Shown: positions 53,318-62,876 of the stretch, piece after piece
How positions within the stretch are numbered: position 1 is the stretch's first letter
Layout: every line of letters starts with the position of its first letter
Assembly: GCF_000208925.1 (NCBI RefSeq)
Contig: NW_001914861.1
Span: 146,399 to 210,398 of the forward strand
DNA: 64,000 nucleotides
Source of the DNA: Entamoeba histolytica HM-1:IMSS
Taxonomy: Eukaryota > Evosea > Mastigamoebida > Endamoebidae
Direction: 5' to 3'
Notes under the pieces: model-generated
Told to the model about the DNA's origin: nothing
The model's database searches: none
Seen by the model: the letters and a program-made list of their open reading frames with translations, nothing else
Made by a program: the position numbers and the translations under genes

Positions 53318-55819
53318 TTAAAGTTCTGTCTTTGGTTCAGTACCATTTTCTGAATTAGTGACAAGATTTTCTTCAGTCATGTTTATTACAGTTTCATTAA
53401 GTTGTTTATCTTTAACTTTTTCATATAGTTCAGGATGAAGGAATTCAGTAATAGATTTAATAACTTCTGCTCTTTTAGTGAATTCATCTAATTCAATATC
53501 ATCAATAGTATTAAATTCTAAAAATTCTTGTTGTTCATTTATTTTCTTTAAAAATTCTTCTTTCTTTTCTTTTTCAAGACTTTCATTTTCAATAACTTCT
53601 TTTTTTAATGCATATAAAGTTGATTCAAAGTTATTAATCATTTCACCAATTTGTTTAAATGATTCATCAATATCATCAAACCATTTTAATATTTCTTTTG
53701 ATCGTTGATAATTTCTACTCATAAAACTAATTAATGGATGATATAATATAAAGAAATTAAATCTACTTGTTTCATTCTTAGCACATTCAAAAATATGTTC
53801 TTCCCATTCAACTTTTGGTGTTATTTTTGTTTTCTTTGTTTCATTATGATTTTCTGTTTCATTATTATTAATTTCTTCTTCTTTAATTTCAATGTTTTCT
53901 TCATTTATTTGTTCTTTACCATTTTCAATAATTTCTTCTTCAATTTCAATTTCTTCTTTAATACTTTCCTTTTCTGTTTTTGGTATATTTTCTGTTGAAT
54001 TATTTTCTGTTTCATTTACTTCTTCTGTAACATTAATAACTTTATATTTCTTTTCAGTACAATTAGTCCATGCAGTGTATTTCATTTCACTTTTAGAAAT
54101 ATCAACTAATCCATATGAATTTAATTTAAATGTTAAACTAATATCAATTCCCCTTTCATTTAATGTTTGATTTAAATTAAATTGATTTCCAATACCTACC
54201 ATATATGCAACTTTATCTTTACTTCCCATCATTGAATATGAAATTGTAAAATTAAATTCTTTAGTATTATTAACTTTATTAAATGAAACTGTTCTCATTG
54301 AATCTACTTTCCATTTATGACTAAATAATTTAAATTCTTTATCAAGATATGGTGAATTAATATACCAATCAATTGGTACAAAATCTTTAATTTTATATTG
54401 CTTTTTCATTCTTCCAAGTCCTTGCATTAATGCATAATATGCTGCTCCAAATGCTCCACCTTCTTGTGCATCTACATTTCTATTAATTTTTTCTTCTCCA
54501 AAATATTCTGTAATAGTTTTTAATACCATTGGAACTCTCATTCCTCCTCCAAGTAATTGTACCATATTTATATCTTCTTTTTTGATTCCAATAAATTCTA
54601 TTGCTTCTTCAAGAATATTATCTAATCTCTTTCTTACTTCTTCACTTGCTTCTTCAAATTCTTTTAAAGTAATTGGTGTTGACCAATCAATTCCTCCTGG
54701 TAAAATAACTTTAACACTAGTTTCTTTATTTACACTTAAAACTATTTTTGCTTTTTCTGATTGTTGTAAAATTTGTCTATATAATCCTCCTTTTTCATCA
54801 GAGACATTTACTTGGTTTTGAACTCTTTTGAAAACAATATCAGCAATTACTTTATCAAAATTATGTCCTCCAAAATATGGTGATGTGTAATATCCTAATG
54901 CTTTGATTGCTCCTGTTGTGTTTGACTCTGAACTAAAATTAAATACTCCAATATCTACTGATGTAGCTCCAATATCAATAAATAATACATTTGTTGGTAC
55001 TTCAAATAAATCCCTATTAACAGCTAATGAACTAGCAAATGCCATTGGTGAATTAACTAATGCAATTGGTTGAAGTTTTGCTAATTTAGCTGCATGAACT
55101 AATGCATATCTCTCAATTGGTGTACTTGATGGTGATACAGTTAAGACTCCATCAGTTACAGTTGTTTGGTATTGTGTTTTAACATGTTTCAATTGTCTTT
55201 GAATCATCATAGCAGTAACTTCTTCTGCTGACAATGTAATATTACCTACTTGATATACTGGAGGACTAGACATTCGAGTATTATTTTGTGGAACTATTTC
55301 TGATGGAATGAAAGATTGAAGATACTATACAGTTAGTTTAAAATTTACTCCTTTTTGATTAAAAATAATTCTATCATTAAAAAAAAGATGAAATGTTAAT
55401 ATCTTATTCAGAAAAATAAATCAGAACATTTGTTTTGATTATAAAAGTCAGAACACATAGTTTTTTTAATATGATTGAGATATGACAACTAATCAAATGA
55501 GTAAATAAAAACAAACTTCTAGAAAAGGATCATTGAATGATTTTCCAATTAATTTATTTGAATACATAAAAATTCTTTTTGGTGAACTAAATGCTAATTT
55601 TTGAGCTTTTGTACCAAAAACTCTTCTACCACTTAAGTCAAGACCAACTAATGTAGGATCTTTTCTTTTAGACTCTTCATTTTCTACAATATCTACTTTC
55701 TTTGGTCCAATAAAAGCAGTTTTTGTAAATTGTGTACCTACATCCATTCCAACAATAGCAGCAAAAGAGACTGCAAGAAGAGAAAAAAATACAAGTATTA
55801 ACTTGATATTGTGTGTCAT
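53318..55819 (-). CDS. ER Hsp70-family chaperone, GRP170/HYOU1-like, two exons
   Basis: Spliced gene: complement(join(53318..55324, 55517..55819)), 769 residues. Exon 1 gives a signal peptide and the ATPase start AIVGMDVGTQFTKTAFIGPK, with ESKRKDPTLVGL, as in GRP170 rather than BiP. Exon 2 continues the nucleotide-binding domain (VLFIDIGATSVDIGVF; MVQLLGGGMRVPMV). The substrate-binding part contains a long acidic, Asn-glycosylation-rich insert (about residues 510-590), typical of Hsp110/GRP170 loops, then a helical bundle. The C-terminus is KTEL, a plausible ER-retrieval signal of the HDEL/KDEL class. The intron is 192 bp, long for this genome; its donor is GTTTGT and acceptor TATAG. Predicted role: nucleotide exchange and holdase activity for BiP in the ER lumen. 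It shares a 77-bp promoter region with eS27. Confidence 0.88.
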
Positions 55820-55837
55820 TAAAAACTAAAAAAATTA

Positions 55838-55844
55838 AGTTCAA
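55838..55844 (-). promoter_or_regulatory. GAAC promoter box of GRP170-like gene
   Basis: TTGAACT on the minus strand, 18 nt upstream of the ATG at 55819, in the 77-bp intergenic region shared with eS27. Confidence 0.5.
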
Positions 55845-55865
55845 AGAAAAAATTAAAAACCCTTG

Positions 55866-55872
55866 AAGAACT
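55866..55872 (+). promoter_or_regulatory. GAAC promoter box of eS27
   Basis: AAGAACT, exact match to WWGAACT, 24 nt upstream of the eS27 ATG at 55897 and 21 bp from the opposite-strand box of the GRP170-like gene. Confidence 0.5.
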
Positions 55873-55896
55873 TACAAATGTTATTCAGCTTGCCAC

Positions 55897-56251
55897 ATGG
55901 TTTGTTTACATCTTTTTTAAAAAGTAAGTAATTAAAGTAGACTATTACTTAATTGTTATTCAGTTTAAAGACAATAATAAGAGTACTTACAATTAATAGC
56001 CATTAATCGAAGTTGACTTGTTGAACCCAACTGCTGCTTCTGAGGCTAAAGCTCACAAGATGAAGAGATTAGTCCCAACCCCAAACAGTTACTTCCTTGA
56101 AATTAAATGTCCAAAATGTGGAGCTACTACTACTACTTTCTCTCATGCTCACAGACAAATTGTCTGTCAAAAATGCGGACAACCACTTGGACAACCAACT
56201 GGTGGAAAGTTGAAACTCACCCAACAATGCAAGTTCAGAATTAAGAAATAA
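55897..56251 (+). CDS. RPS27: Ribosomal protein eS27, first exon is ATG only
   Basis: Spliced gene: join(55897..55899, 56000..56251), 84 residues. The first exon is just the start codon: ATG is followed directly by GTTTGT, and the 100-bp intron ends ATTAATAG. The product starts MPLIEVDLLNPTAASEAKAH, aligning with MPLAKDLLHPSPEE in humans and the HPTAASEARKH of yeast, which strongly supports this splice. Starting inside exon 2 would need a non-ATG codon and lose the conserved MPL. The zinc ribbon uses Cys38, Cys41, Cys57 and Cys60 (CPKC...CQKC), followed by QPTGGKLKLT. Role: small-subunit protein. Strong codon bias toward C-ending codons. Confidence 0.96.
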
Positions 56252-56429
56252 GTGATAGCTTGTGTGGTGTATTCTAATGAGAATTTAAACAATCGGTTTT
56301 AACATTTTGATGAAGTGATAATAAGAAAAAGGGTTTTCAATAACGGAAAAGAATAAAAAATAATGTTTTAGGTTAAAAACACAATAAAAAATATTGTTTT
56401 ATAAATTTTTGTTTTAAAAAAGAAGATGA

Positions 56430-56437
56430 AATGAACT
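56430..56437 (+). promoter_or_regulatory. GAAC promoter box of FHA gene
   Basis: AATGAACT, exact canonical form, 14 nt upstream of the ATG at 56452. Confidence 0.55.
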
Positions 56438-56451
56438 AAATATCAAACAGA

Positions 56452-57179
56452 ATGACTAGTTCTGAAGAAACATTTGCTACTATTGTTGATTGTATGGGAC
56501 CTATTTATTTACAATATGCAACATGGATGAAAATGAAAAAATTAGATAAAGAAATTGGTTCAATGGAAAAATCCTTGAATCGTCAAAATTTAGAAGTTGT
56601 TTGTAGACATTAATTCATTTAGACAAAAGTACTTAATCAAAATAGCTATTGGAAAATGAAGTATATAGAGCATGTTTAGACCAAAATGATTTGCTTGAAA
56701 AAGGTTTGTTAAAATTACTATTTATTAGACTTAAAACACAAATTATTTATTATCTAGTTAATAACATAAGTTCAAAGAATCCTAGGGGATATAAAGATGA
56801 AGACAAAAAAAGTAAAGAAACAAAAGAAACAAAAAGAGCTAATGCAAAGATTGTTGTTGATGATGCTAATGAAAAATTAATTGTTGAGATTAATGAAAAT
56901 ACTAAATTACCATTATTCCTTGGAAGAGAAGGAAAAGAATTTAAAGAAGATGGAACATTTATCAATTTAAGACCATTTACTGACTCAAAAACAGTTTCAC
57001 ATCTCCATGCTCAAATTGATTATGACCCTAAACAACGGGTTTATCAATTACTATCAATTGGTAGAAATGGAACACATATTGATGGGGTTGCACATGTTAA
57101 AGAACAAGGAGAATGTCCTCTTATTGACCGTGCTATGATTCAAATTGGTGGTTTTAGAATGAAATTCGTGTATTGTTAA
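56452..57179 (+). CDS. FHA-domain protein, three exons
   Basis: Most likely structure: join(56452..56598, 56646..56703, 56758..57179), 208 residues. Intron 1 is 47 bp (GTTTGT...AATAG). Intron 2 (56704-56757) is 54 bp, starts GTTTGT, ends CTAG, is a multiple of three and contains no stop, so unspliced RNA would insert 18 mostly hydrophobic residues (226 in total). The N-terminus is a helical, coiled-coil-like segment (MKMKKLDKEIGSMEKSLNRQ), then a Lys-rich linker, then an FHA domain at about 110-208 with LGREG, SHLHAQIDYD (the family usually has SR.HA) and IGRNGTHIDG (cf. NG..vNG). FHA domains bind phosphothreonine peptides. The Leu in place of Arg after Ser may alter binding. No catalytic domain, so it is probably an adaptor; function unknown. 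Confidence 0.82.
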
Positions 57180-57256
57180 AGTCTAAGTAAAGGATATAGA
57201 AGTTTTTTTTTATTTTTTAAAGAAACTTAAAATTATCATATTAAAAGATATTGATA

Positions 57257-58177
57257 ATGTCATTTAATGAAAGGTCAGAAAAAAAAGAAAGTGAAGAAAA
57301 AGAAGATATAATCAATGAAAATTTACAAGAAGAAGAGGTATATCAATTATTAATTGAAAACATGAAATCTATAGACATAAATGGAATTGAACAAGAAGAA
57401 ACAATTAGTTCTCAAACACCTAAAGAAGCAATTTACTCACTTTTTTATGAAGGAATGAATATTGAGTATTCAAAAGCTGAATATTATTTTAATTTGACTG
57501 ATTGGTATATAGGATATTTGATTCAACTATATAAAAATGGGGATAAGTCAATTGAAAATGAATTACCAGTTATTATCTCATTTTCTATACAAAGAATTTC
57601 TGATGTATTTAAAGAGGAAAGTATATTAGGATTATTAATGAAATGGGTTGATATTGAGCTTCAAGTATTTAAAAGATTTAATGAAGGCATAAAAATTATT
57701 GAACAAGTTGTTTCAATTGCTGGATTTAATATTACCAATTGGATGAAATATATTGAAGTACTAAGACTTAAAGGAGATTTTGAAAAAAGTATTCATGAAA
57801 GTAATGTTGAGAAGAATGACATTGAGAGAGAAGTAATTGAAAAAACAAGAAAAATAATAAATAGAATGATTCATGTAATGAAAGGAGCTGATAGAGAAAG
57901 TTCAATGGCAGCATGTGATTATGGTATTTGTTTTGAGCAAATTCATGGAAATAGTATAAGTGTAGAAAATATGATAAAGAAGAGAAGAGAAGTAATTAAT
58001 ATTATTGAAAATAAAGAGAAAAAAGCACAAAAGCAAGAAGAGTTTACAAAGAAAAAAAAGAAATATGAAAAAGATATCAAACGAATAAATGATAAAACAA
58101 AGAAAGCAACAAGAGTAAGTGAAGACAAAATTCGAAGTGTTCCAAGAAGGGGCAGAATTGGATTTTCTTTGAAGTAA
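57257..58177 (+). CDS. Helical protein with HAT-like repeats, possibly SART3-related
   Basis: A 306-residue protein from the ATG at 57257; the in-frame TTG six bases earlier is ignored. It has an acidic head (about 40 residues), then a helical domain in which LLMKWVDIELQVFKRFNEGI and NWMKYIEVLRLKGDFEKS have the Trp/Tyr/Glu spacing of half-a-TPR (HAT) repeats of RNA-processing factors, followed by CDYGICFEQIHGN. The C-terminal 80 residues are a Lys-rich helix ending RRGRIGFSLK. A HAT array followed by a Lys-rich helix is the layout of SART3, the U6/U4 snRNP recycling factor, after its RRM domains are removed. This is a tentative analogy. It lies 77 bp after the FHA gene and converges with the next. 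Confidence 0.55.
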   Translation: MSFNERSEKKESEEKEDIINENLQEEEVYQLLIENMKSIDINGIEQEETISSQTPKEAIYSLFYEGMNIEYSKAEYYFNLTDWYIGYLIQLYKNGDKSIENELPVIISFSIQRISDVFKEESILGLLMKWVDIELQVFKRFNEGIKIIEQVVSIAGFNITNWMKYIEVLRLKGDFEKSIHESNVEKNDIEREVIEKTRKIINRMIHVMKGADRESSMAACDYGICFEQIHGNSISVENMIKKRREVINIIENKEKKAQKQEEFTKKKKKYEKDIKRINDKTKKATRVSEDKIRSVPRRGRIGFSLK

Positions 58178-58229
58178 AGAAAACACAAAAGAATTAATTA
58201 AATTGATAGATATGTGAAAGCTAACTTGT

Positions 58230-59975
58230 TCAATGACAATATAAAAGAGAAGAATTCCATTGACAGTTATTTTGTTTACAATCAATTTCAGAAGTTCTAT
58301 TTGAACAAGTCTGAAAAGTAATAGAAGCACAATAAAATTTAACAAAATTAACACAGGTAATATAAACATTGATTGTTGTTGTTGGGAAATTTTTAATTGG
58401 AGTACCTTCTATATAAGGAGATGATGTATCAGAATTTGAAACACCATAAAACCCTGGGGGTAATTGACTACTAAATTCAAAAGAACTTGACCAACAATTC
58501 CAAGGTAATTCTGAAATGACTTGTTTTGGTATTGTTTCATTAAGAGTAACTGATAAGAGATAAGAATTACCATAGTCATTAAATGAACAGGCATAATCAG
58601 GTTGAATAATAAATAAAATTCCAATGATAATACAAACACAAATAAAGAAAAGGATAAGGGTTGTAAAGATAATTGAGAAAGATATTTTGAATTTTTTATT
58701 TAATAACATACCTGCAATACCCAAAATAAAAAATAATCCTACACAGACAATTGAAAGTGTAATAATTGAATTTCCCATTATAACACTCATTCCTAAAGCT
58801 AAAACTCCAAGGAACATAAAAATATATGTTGATAATGAATTTTCTCTATGCCAATATAATACTAATTGTTTTGTTTGAATACTTTCAGATAATTCATTTC
58901 GTTGTCTCCAACAACTTGTCCACATAACAATAGTAATTGTCCAACAATATACCCACATTCCTGGTAATTTTGGTAATGAATATACAATATATCCAGATAT
59001 TAAAGAAAGTATTGATGCAGCAAAAAGTGTTATAACTGCTGGTCCCATTGAAAAGTTATATGTAGGAAATTCTTGAAATAAATTGTCATGTGATAGTTGT
59101 GTTGTTTTTAATTCATTTTCAAACTTTTTTGCAATTTCTAAAGCATCATTTGTTGCTTTTGACAATGATTCAAGTTTAGAAGAGTTATTGTTTTTTGTTT
59201 CTGATGCTGCTTTATGAATTTCTTTTAATGCTTCAACTAAAATAGGAATTATACCAATAACATCAACAGATAATCCAAATTCATCTTCATGAACTAATTC
59301 AGGACAAACTTCTTGAACTTCTTGTGCAATAAAACCTAACTTTTTTTCGTCTTTTCCTATATATTTAAATGACTTACCTGTTAAATTTAAAATTTTATCC
59401 ACACAACCTTTGAGAGGTTCAATATGTTCTTTTACACGAGCATCAGATCTTTGTAAAAATCCATTTTCAGCTAATACTTCTCCTGCTATATATAAGCGTT
59501 TTAAATTTTCATTAATTTGAACTATACGAATAAAGTCATCATGTTGTAGCACATCTTTTAATTGGTTTTCTGGACAGTTTTGAGTAATACATTGCCAAAT
59601 TTGAACTTCTTGTTGATTGTTATTTAATGTTTGTTCTAAACTATTAGAGTCAAAATTAAAAGAATTAATAGTTGTATTTGTTTGTTTATTAGAAAATTTG
59701 TTTCTTGCATGAATACATTGTTGTTGAATATCAAGACTAGGATCAATTTCTACCATATACACTTCACACAATTTCTTAATTTCAGACTTATTTTTTATTT
59801 TTTTGTATACTTGATTTTTATCTTCACTAAATAAAGGTGAATTTGATAAATGTCTCAAGTGCCCATCCCATACATGTGAATAACAATTATAATGAGTTTT
59901 AACAGATTCTTTGCATCCAGGAAATACACATAACCAACTTTTTTTCTTATTTGTTTGGTTGGGTGTTTCACTCAT
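58230..59975 (-). CDS. Membrane protein with zinc finger and MYRF-type self-cleaving (peptidase S74/ICA) domain
   Basis: A 581-residue single-exon protein. Residues 16-39 form one C2H2-type finger: Cys16, Cys21, His34, His39, spacing C-x4-C-x12-H-x4-H. Residues 40-170 are a low-complexity linker with more Cys/His. Residues 176-260 match the intramolecular chaperone of endosialidase (ICA, peptidase S74): RSDARVKEHIEPL, then SFKYIG and LGFIAQEVQEVCPELV. Ser177 and Lys182 reproduce the Ser-x4-Lys dyad with which MYRF and phage tail spikes cut themselves as trimers. A coiled coil (about 245-295) and about five hydrophobic segments (311-333, 337-353, 383-400, 402-424, 431-457) follow, then a Cys-rich lumenal tail with glycosylation sites. 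By analogy, cleavage just before Ser177 would release an N-terminal fragment able to reach the nucleus. The finger as DNA-binding module is inference. Confidence 0.85.
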   Translation of the reverse strand: MSETPNQTNKKKSWLCVFPGCKESVKTHYNCYSHVWDGHLRHLSNSPLFSEDKNQVYKKIKNKSEIKKLCEVYMVEIDPSLDIQQQCIHARNKFSNKQTNTTINSFNFDSNSLEQTLNNNQQEVQIWQCITQNCPENQLKDVLQHDDFIRIVQINENLKRLYIAGEVLAENGFLQRSDARVKEHIEPLKGCVDKILNLTGKSFKYIGKDEKKLGFIAQEVQEVCPELVHEDEFGLSVDVIGIIPILVEALKEIHKAASETKNNNSSKLESLSKATNDALEIAKKFENELKTTQLSHDNLFQEFPTYNFSMGPAVITLFAASILSLISGYIVYSLPKLPGMWVYCWTITIVMWTSCWRQRNELSESIQTKQLVLYWHRENSLSTYIFMFLGVLALGMSVIMGNSIITLSIVCVGLFFILGIAGMLLNKKFKISFSIIFTTLILFFICVCIIIGILFIIQPDYACSFNDYGNSYLLSVTLNETIPKQVISELPWNCWSSSFEFSSQLPPGFYGVSNSDTSSPYIEGTPIKNFPTTTINVYITCVNFVKFYCASITFQTCSNRTSEIDCKQNNCQWNSSLLYCH

Positions 59976-61312
59976 TTTTTATTGTTTTTTAAAGATTTTT
60001 ATTTTATTATTTTTGTTTTTATTTTGATTCTACAAAACTATTTGTTTGTATATCAGAAAATAGCAGAAATCTACTTTTAATGTTTTATACAGTTAAGTTG
60101 TTTTAGAATAACGTTGTTTAAATAAAAATCATATCATTAATCATTTCTTAATTATTTTGTAAAATTCTATAGATTTTTATAACTTTGATAAAGATATGTT
60201 TAATAATAATTTAATTTATAACCATTTTAATAAAACCAATAAGACTGGTAAGGTCTTGTTAAAATATAATTTAACTTGTTTGTTTATGATTGGAATATTT
60301 TTAATAAATATGGTTATCTTGTAGTTGTGATGTATTATTGTTCAATTTCTAATAGTACAACATAACTTATTTCATTTTAATTTTTACAATATACTTATCT
60401 TTTTATTTCTCTTAAACATTTATTGAAAATATCATATTATTATATCTTCATTATTTTACTAATTTTCTATAATTGTAATTTCATCACAATACTAAACTTT
60501 TTCGTTTTTAGTATATTGAAATATATTATCATTTGTTAATATGAATAAAAAACCATTGTATGTATTTATGTTAATATCCTTGTTAAAAATATATAAATTT
60601 GTTTTGATATATTTAGAAGAACTTTGGATAAGTTATGAATAATATTATTTATTCAATAAATAAACAACTTTTCTGTTATATGGATTAATTATAATACATA
60701 TATTATCCCATCCTTTAATATTTCACTGATATTTAATAATAGTTGATTATTTTTTATATTCTTTGTTTTTAATCCTTGTATAAATTGTATAATTGTATTA
60801 GTAAAATATATATTTATTACTAAACAGAAAATTGATAAGTAGTAGGTATTAAAATAATTTGTAACATACAGAGTTAACAAAAACATTAAACCAGATTATA
60901 AAACTTAAACCAATTTATATGTAAAATTAAATGAGTCATTGTTTCTTCATTAATAATTTAGTTAAAATAAAAATAAAATACAGCACTCGTTGATGGTATT
61001 TATAATCTTATTCTTTTAAGTCTGCACAAAAATATATAAACATAAATTTGAATAAGAATAAATTATATAAGAATAAAGAAACTAAACAGAAAGAGAAAAA
61101 AGAGACAGTTGTATGAATAATATTTACTTTATAAAAATGATTGATACACTGAAACAAGTAAAAATTAAAAAATAATGTATGTGTGTTAGTAAAAAATAAT
61201 GGATGATGTTCAATATTAAATTTCTTTTATGCTGATGCTAGATAAATGAGAGATGAGATGAAATAATAAATAAAAAGGTACAATGAAGAAAAACAAATAA
61301 AGAAACAATCAA
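59976..61312. other. AT-rich spacer, 1.3 kb
   Basis: Upstream region of the MYRF-type gene followed by A/T low-complexity sequence. A 65-codon hydrophobic frame at 60689-60886 looks like chance. No RNA gene recognised. Confidence 0.5.
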
Positions 61313-62876
61313 TTAATTAAGTATTATTAGAACTAGTTTCTTTATTATTCCTGGCTTAGGGGAGACTAATCCCGTCCCTTCGTCTTTTTCTTCTATTAGC
61401 TTTACGGAGTATGTTTGGTTGTGATAGAAGCAGTATTCCATGACTTCTATTATGTTTTGTATTACAAGGTTTTTAATTTCTTTCTCGATGTCAATTTCAA
61501 TTTTTATTTCTTTAATTAATTTATTACTTTCTTTATTTATTAATCCATTAATTGATATTACTACTGGATTTATTTTGACATCTTTTAATTTTTCTATTTT
61601 CATTAGCCTATTCTTTAATTCTTTATACTTATTTCTTTTCTTCATTTACACTCAATTAATATTGTGATATTCAACAATAGTCATATCAAATAATAGATTA
61701 TTTTTATTCTTTTTATCTAATACATATATATGTCTGGTCTTTTATTATATTGTCCATCACTTTTAGGCATTATTTGTTTGTTCAATATCATTGTGATGTC
61801 TTTATATTGAACACTGTTTCATATGGGAGTTTTTTATATTGATTATTTCCTGTATATTTTCTTATTAATCAATATTATAATGCCAATATTGTCATGTTTT
61901 TCCATTTGTGATTTATTATGATAAATACAAGATAGTAGAATGTGTTCTACTGTTGCTATCTTGTCTTTACAAAGTGTTGAGTATTTCAATCTTTCATTTT
62001 TCATTATTTTTGATTTTCTATACACACAAAATATTGCTCCATCTTGCATTTTAGTTAATTGTAGGAATGCATTCTTTTTAATATTGATTGACTTCAATGC
62101 TTTCACTGTAGTATATTTATCTACTCCTTTTGACTCAAACCATCTTCTAAAATATCCATTAATTTGATGACACTTCCATTTTTTGATGTATTTGTCAATA
62201 ATTTCTTTATTTCTACTACTTCTTTTTCTTTTTTCTTTTCTATCCCTTCATTTATTATTTCTTCTATTTTTGTTTCTGGGATTTTATGAATTAATGTTTT
62301 TAATTCTATTCCATATTCATTTCTTACTATACCATCTATCTAATATGTTATTTCCTATTTCATTTTCTCTGGTACAATAATACATTATTGTTCTAACTAA
62401 TTCAATAACATATTCGTCCCTTATATTTATTAATCCTTCACCCATTTCTTCTAGAGTGACATACAATCTATCTTTGGAGTTTCACCAATGTATTTTGCCT
62501 TTCTTAAATATTTTCTTATCTCCAAATCAATTTTATCTAGGTCAGTGATTTTCCAATTTACAACTGATGCTGAATATCTGAAGATATTGATTATTTCCGT
62601 GTTTATTCTAGTAATATATCTTCTATTACTACTTTCATCACTGTTTATTTCTTCCATCTTCTGATTCATTTTTTCTTTGATGGATTTACAATTGAAGGTA
62701 TCATCAATTTCATCGGACTGCCATATTCCTAAATATTTATACAAGTCATCACCTTCAACTACGGGGATGTTTTGCATTCCGTTTGGTATTTCTTTAATAC
62801 TTTTTTAATACCATTCCTGATTTTTTCTCATTCATTTCAATATGTAACTTATTATTTCTTTAATTTCATTGTGGAT
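61313..62876 (-). mobile_element. Decayed, 5'-truncated LINE (Entamoeba R4/EhLINE type), 3' half
   Basis: On the minus strand, fragments in several frames add up to the C-terminal half of an Entamoeba non-LTR retrotransposon ORF2. In order: the end of the reverse transcriptase (NEKKSG, then LYKYLGIWQS near 62740); a helical segment; a Cys/His motif (CKDKIATVEHILLSCIYH near 61990-61920); and a PD-D type restriction-like endonuclease (KRPD in one frame near 61740, LLFDMTIVE in the next near 61690). A conserved tail follows, in its own frame, at 61645-61313. At least four frame changes or stops break it (near 62795, 62430, 61800 and 61715), and the 5' part including the catalytic reverse-transcriptase core is absent. 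It cannot move by itself. Its truncated end abuts the AT-rich repeat at 62877. Confidence 0.8.

Noticed and set aside
53478..54821. Several plus-strand ORFs inside the GRP170-like gene
   Set aside because: Antisense shadows of Glu/Lys/Asn-rich coding sequence.
60689..60886. 65-codon minus-strand ORF
   Set aside because: Isolated hydrophobic frame in spacer without motif or promoter.
61360..61382. GC-richer hairpin-like stretch GGGGAGACTAATCCCGTCCC considered as a tRNA arm
   Set aside because: No cloverleaf or anticodon arm can be drawn around it; it lies in the C-terminal tail region of the LINE relic.
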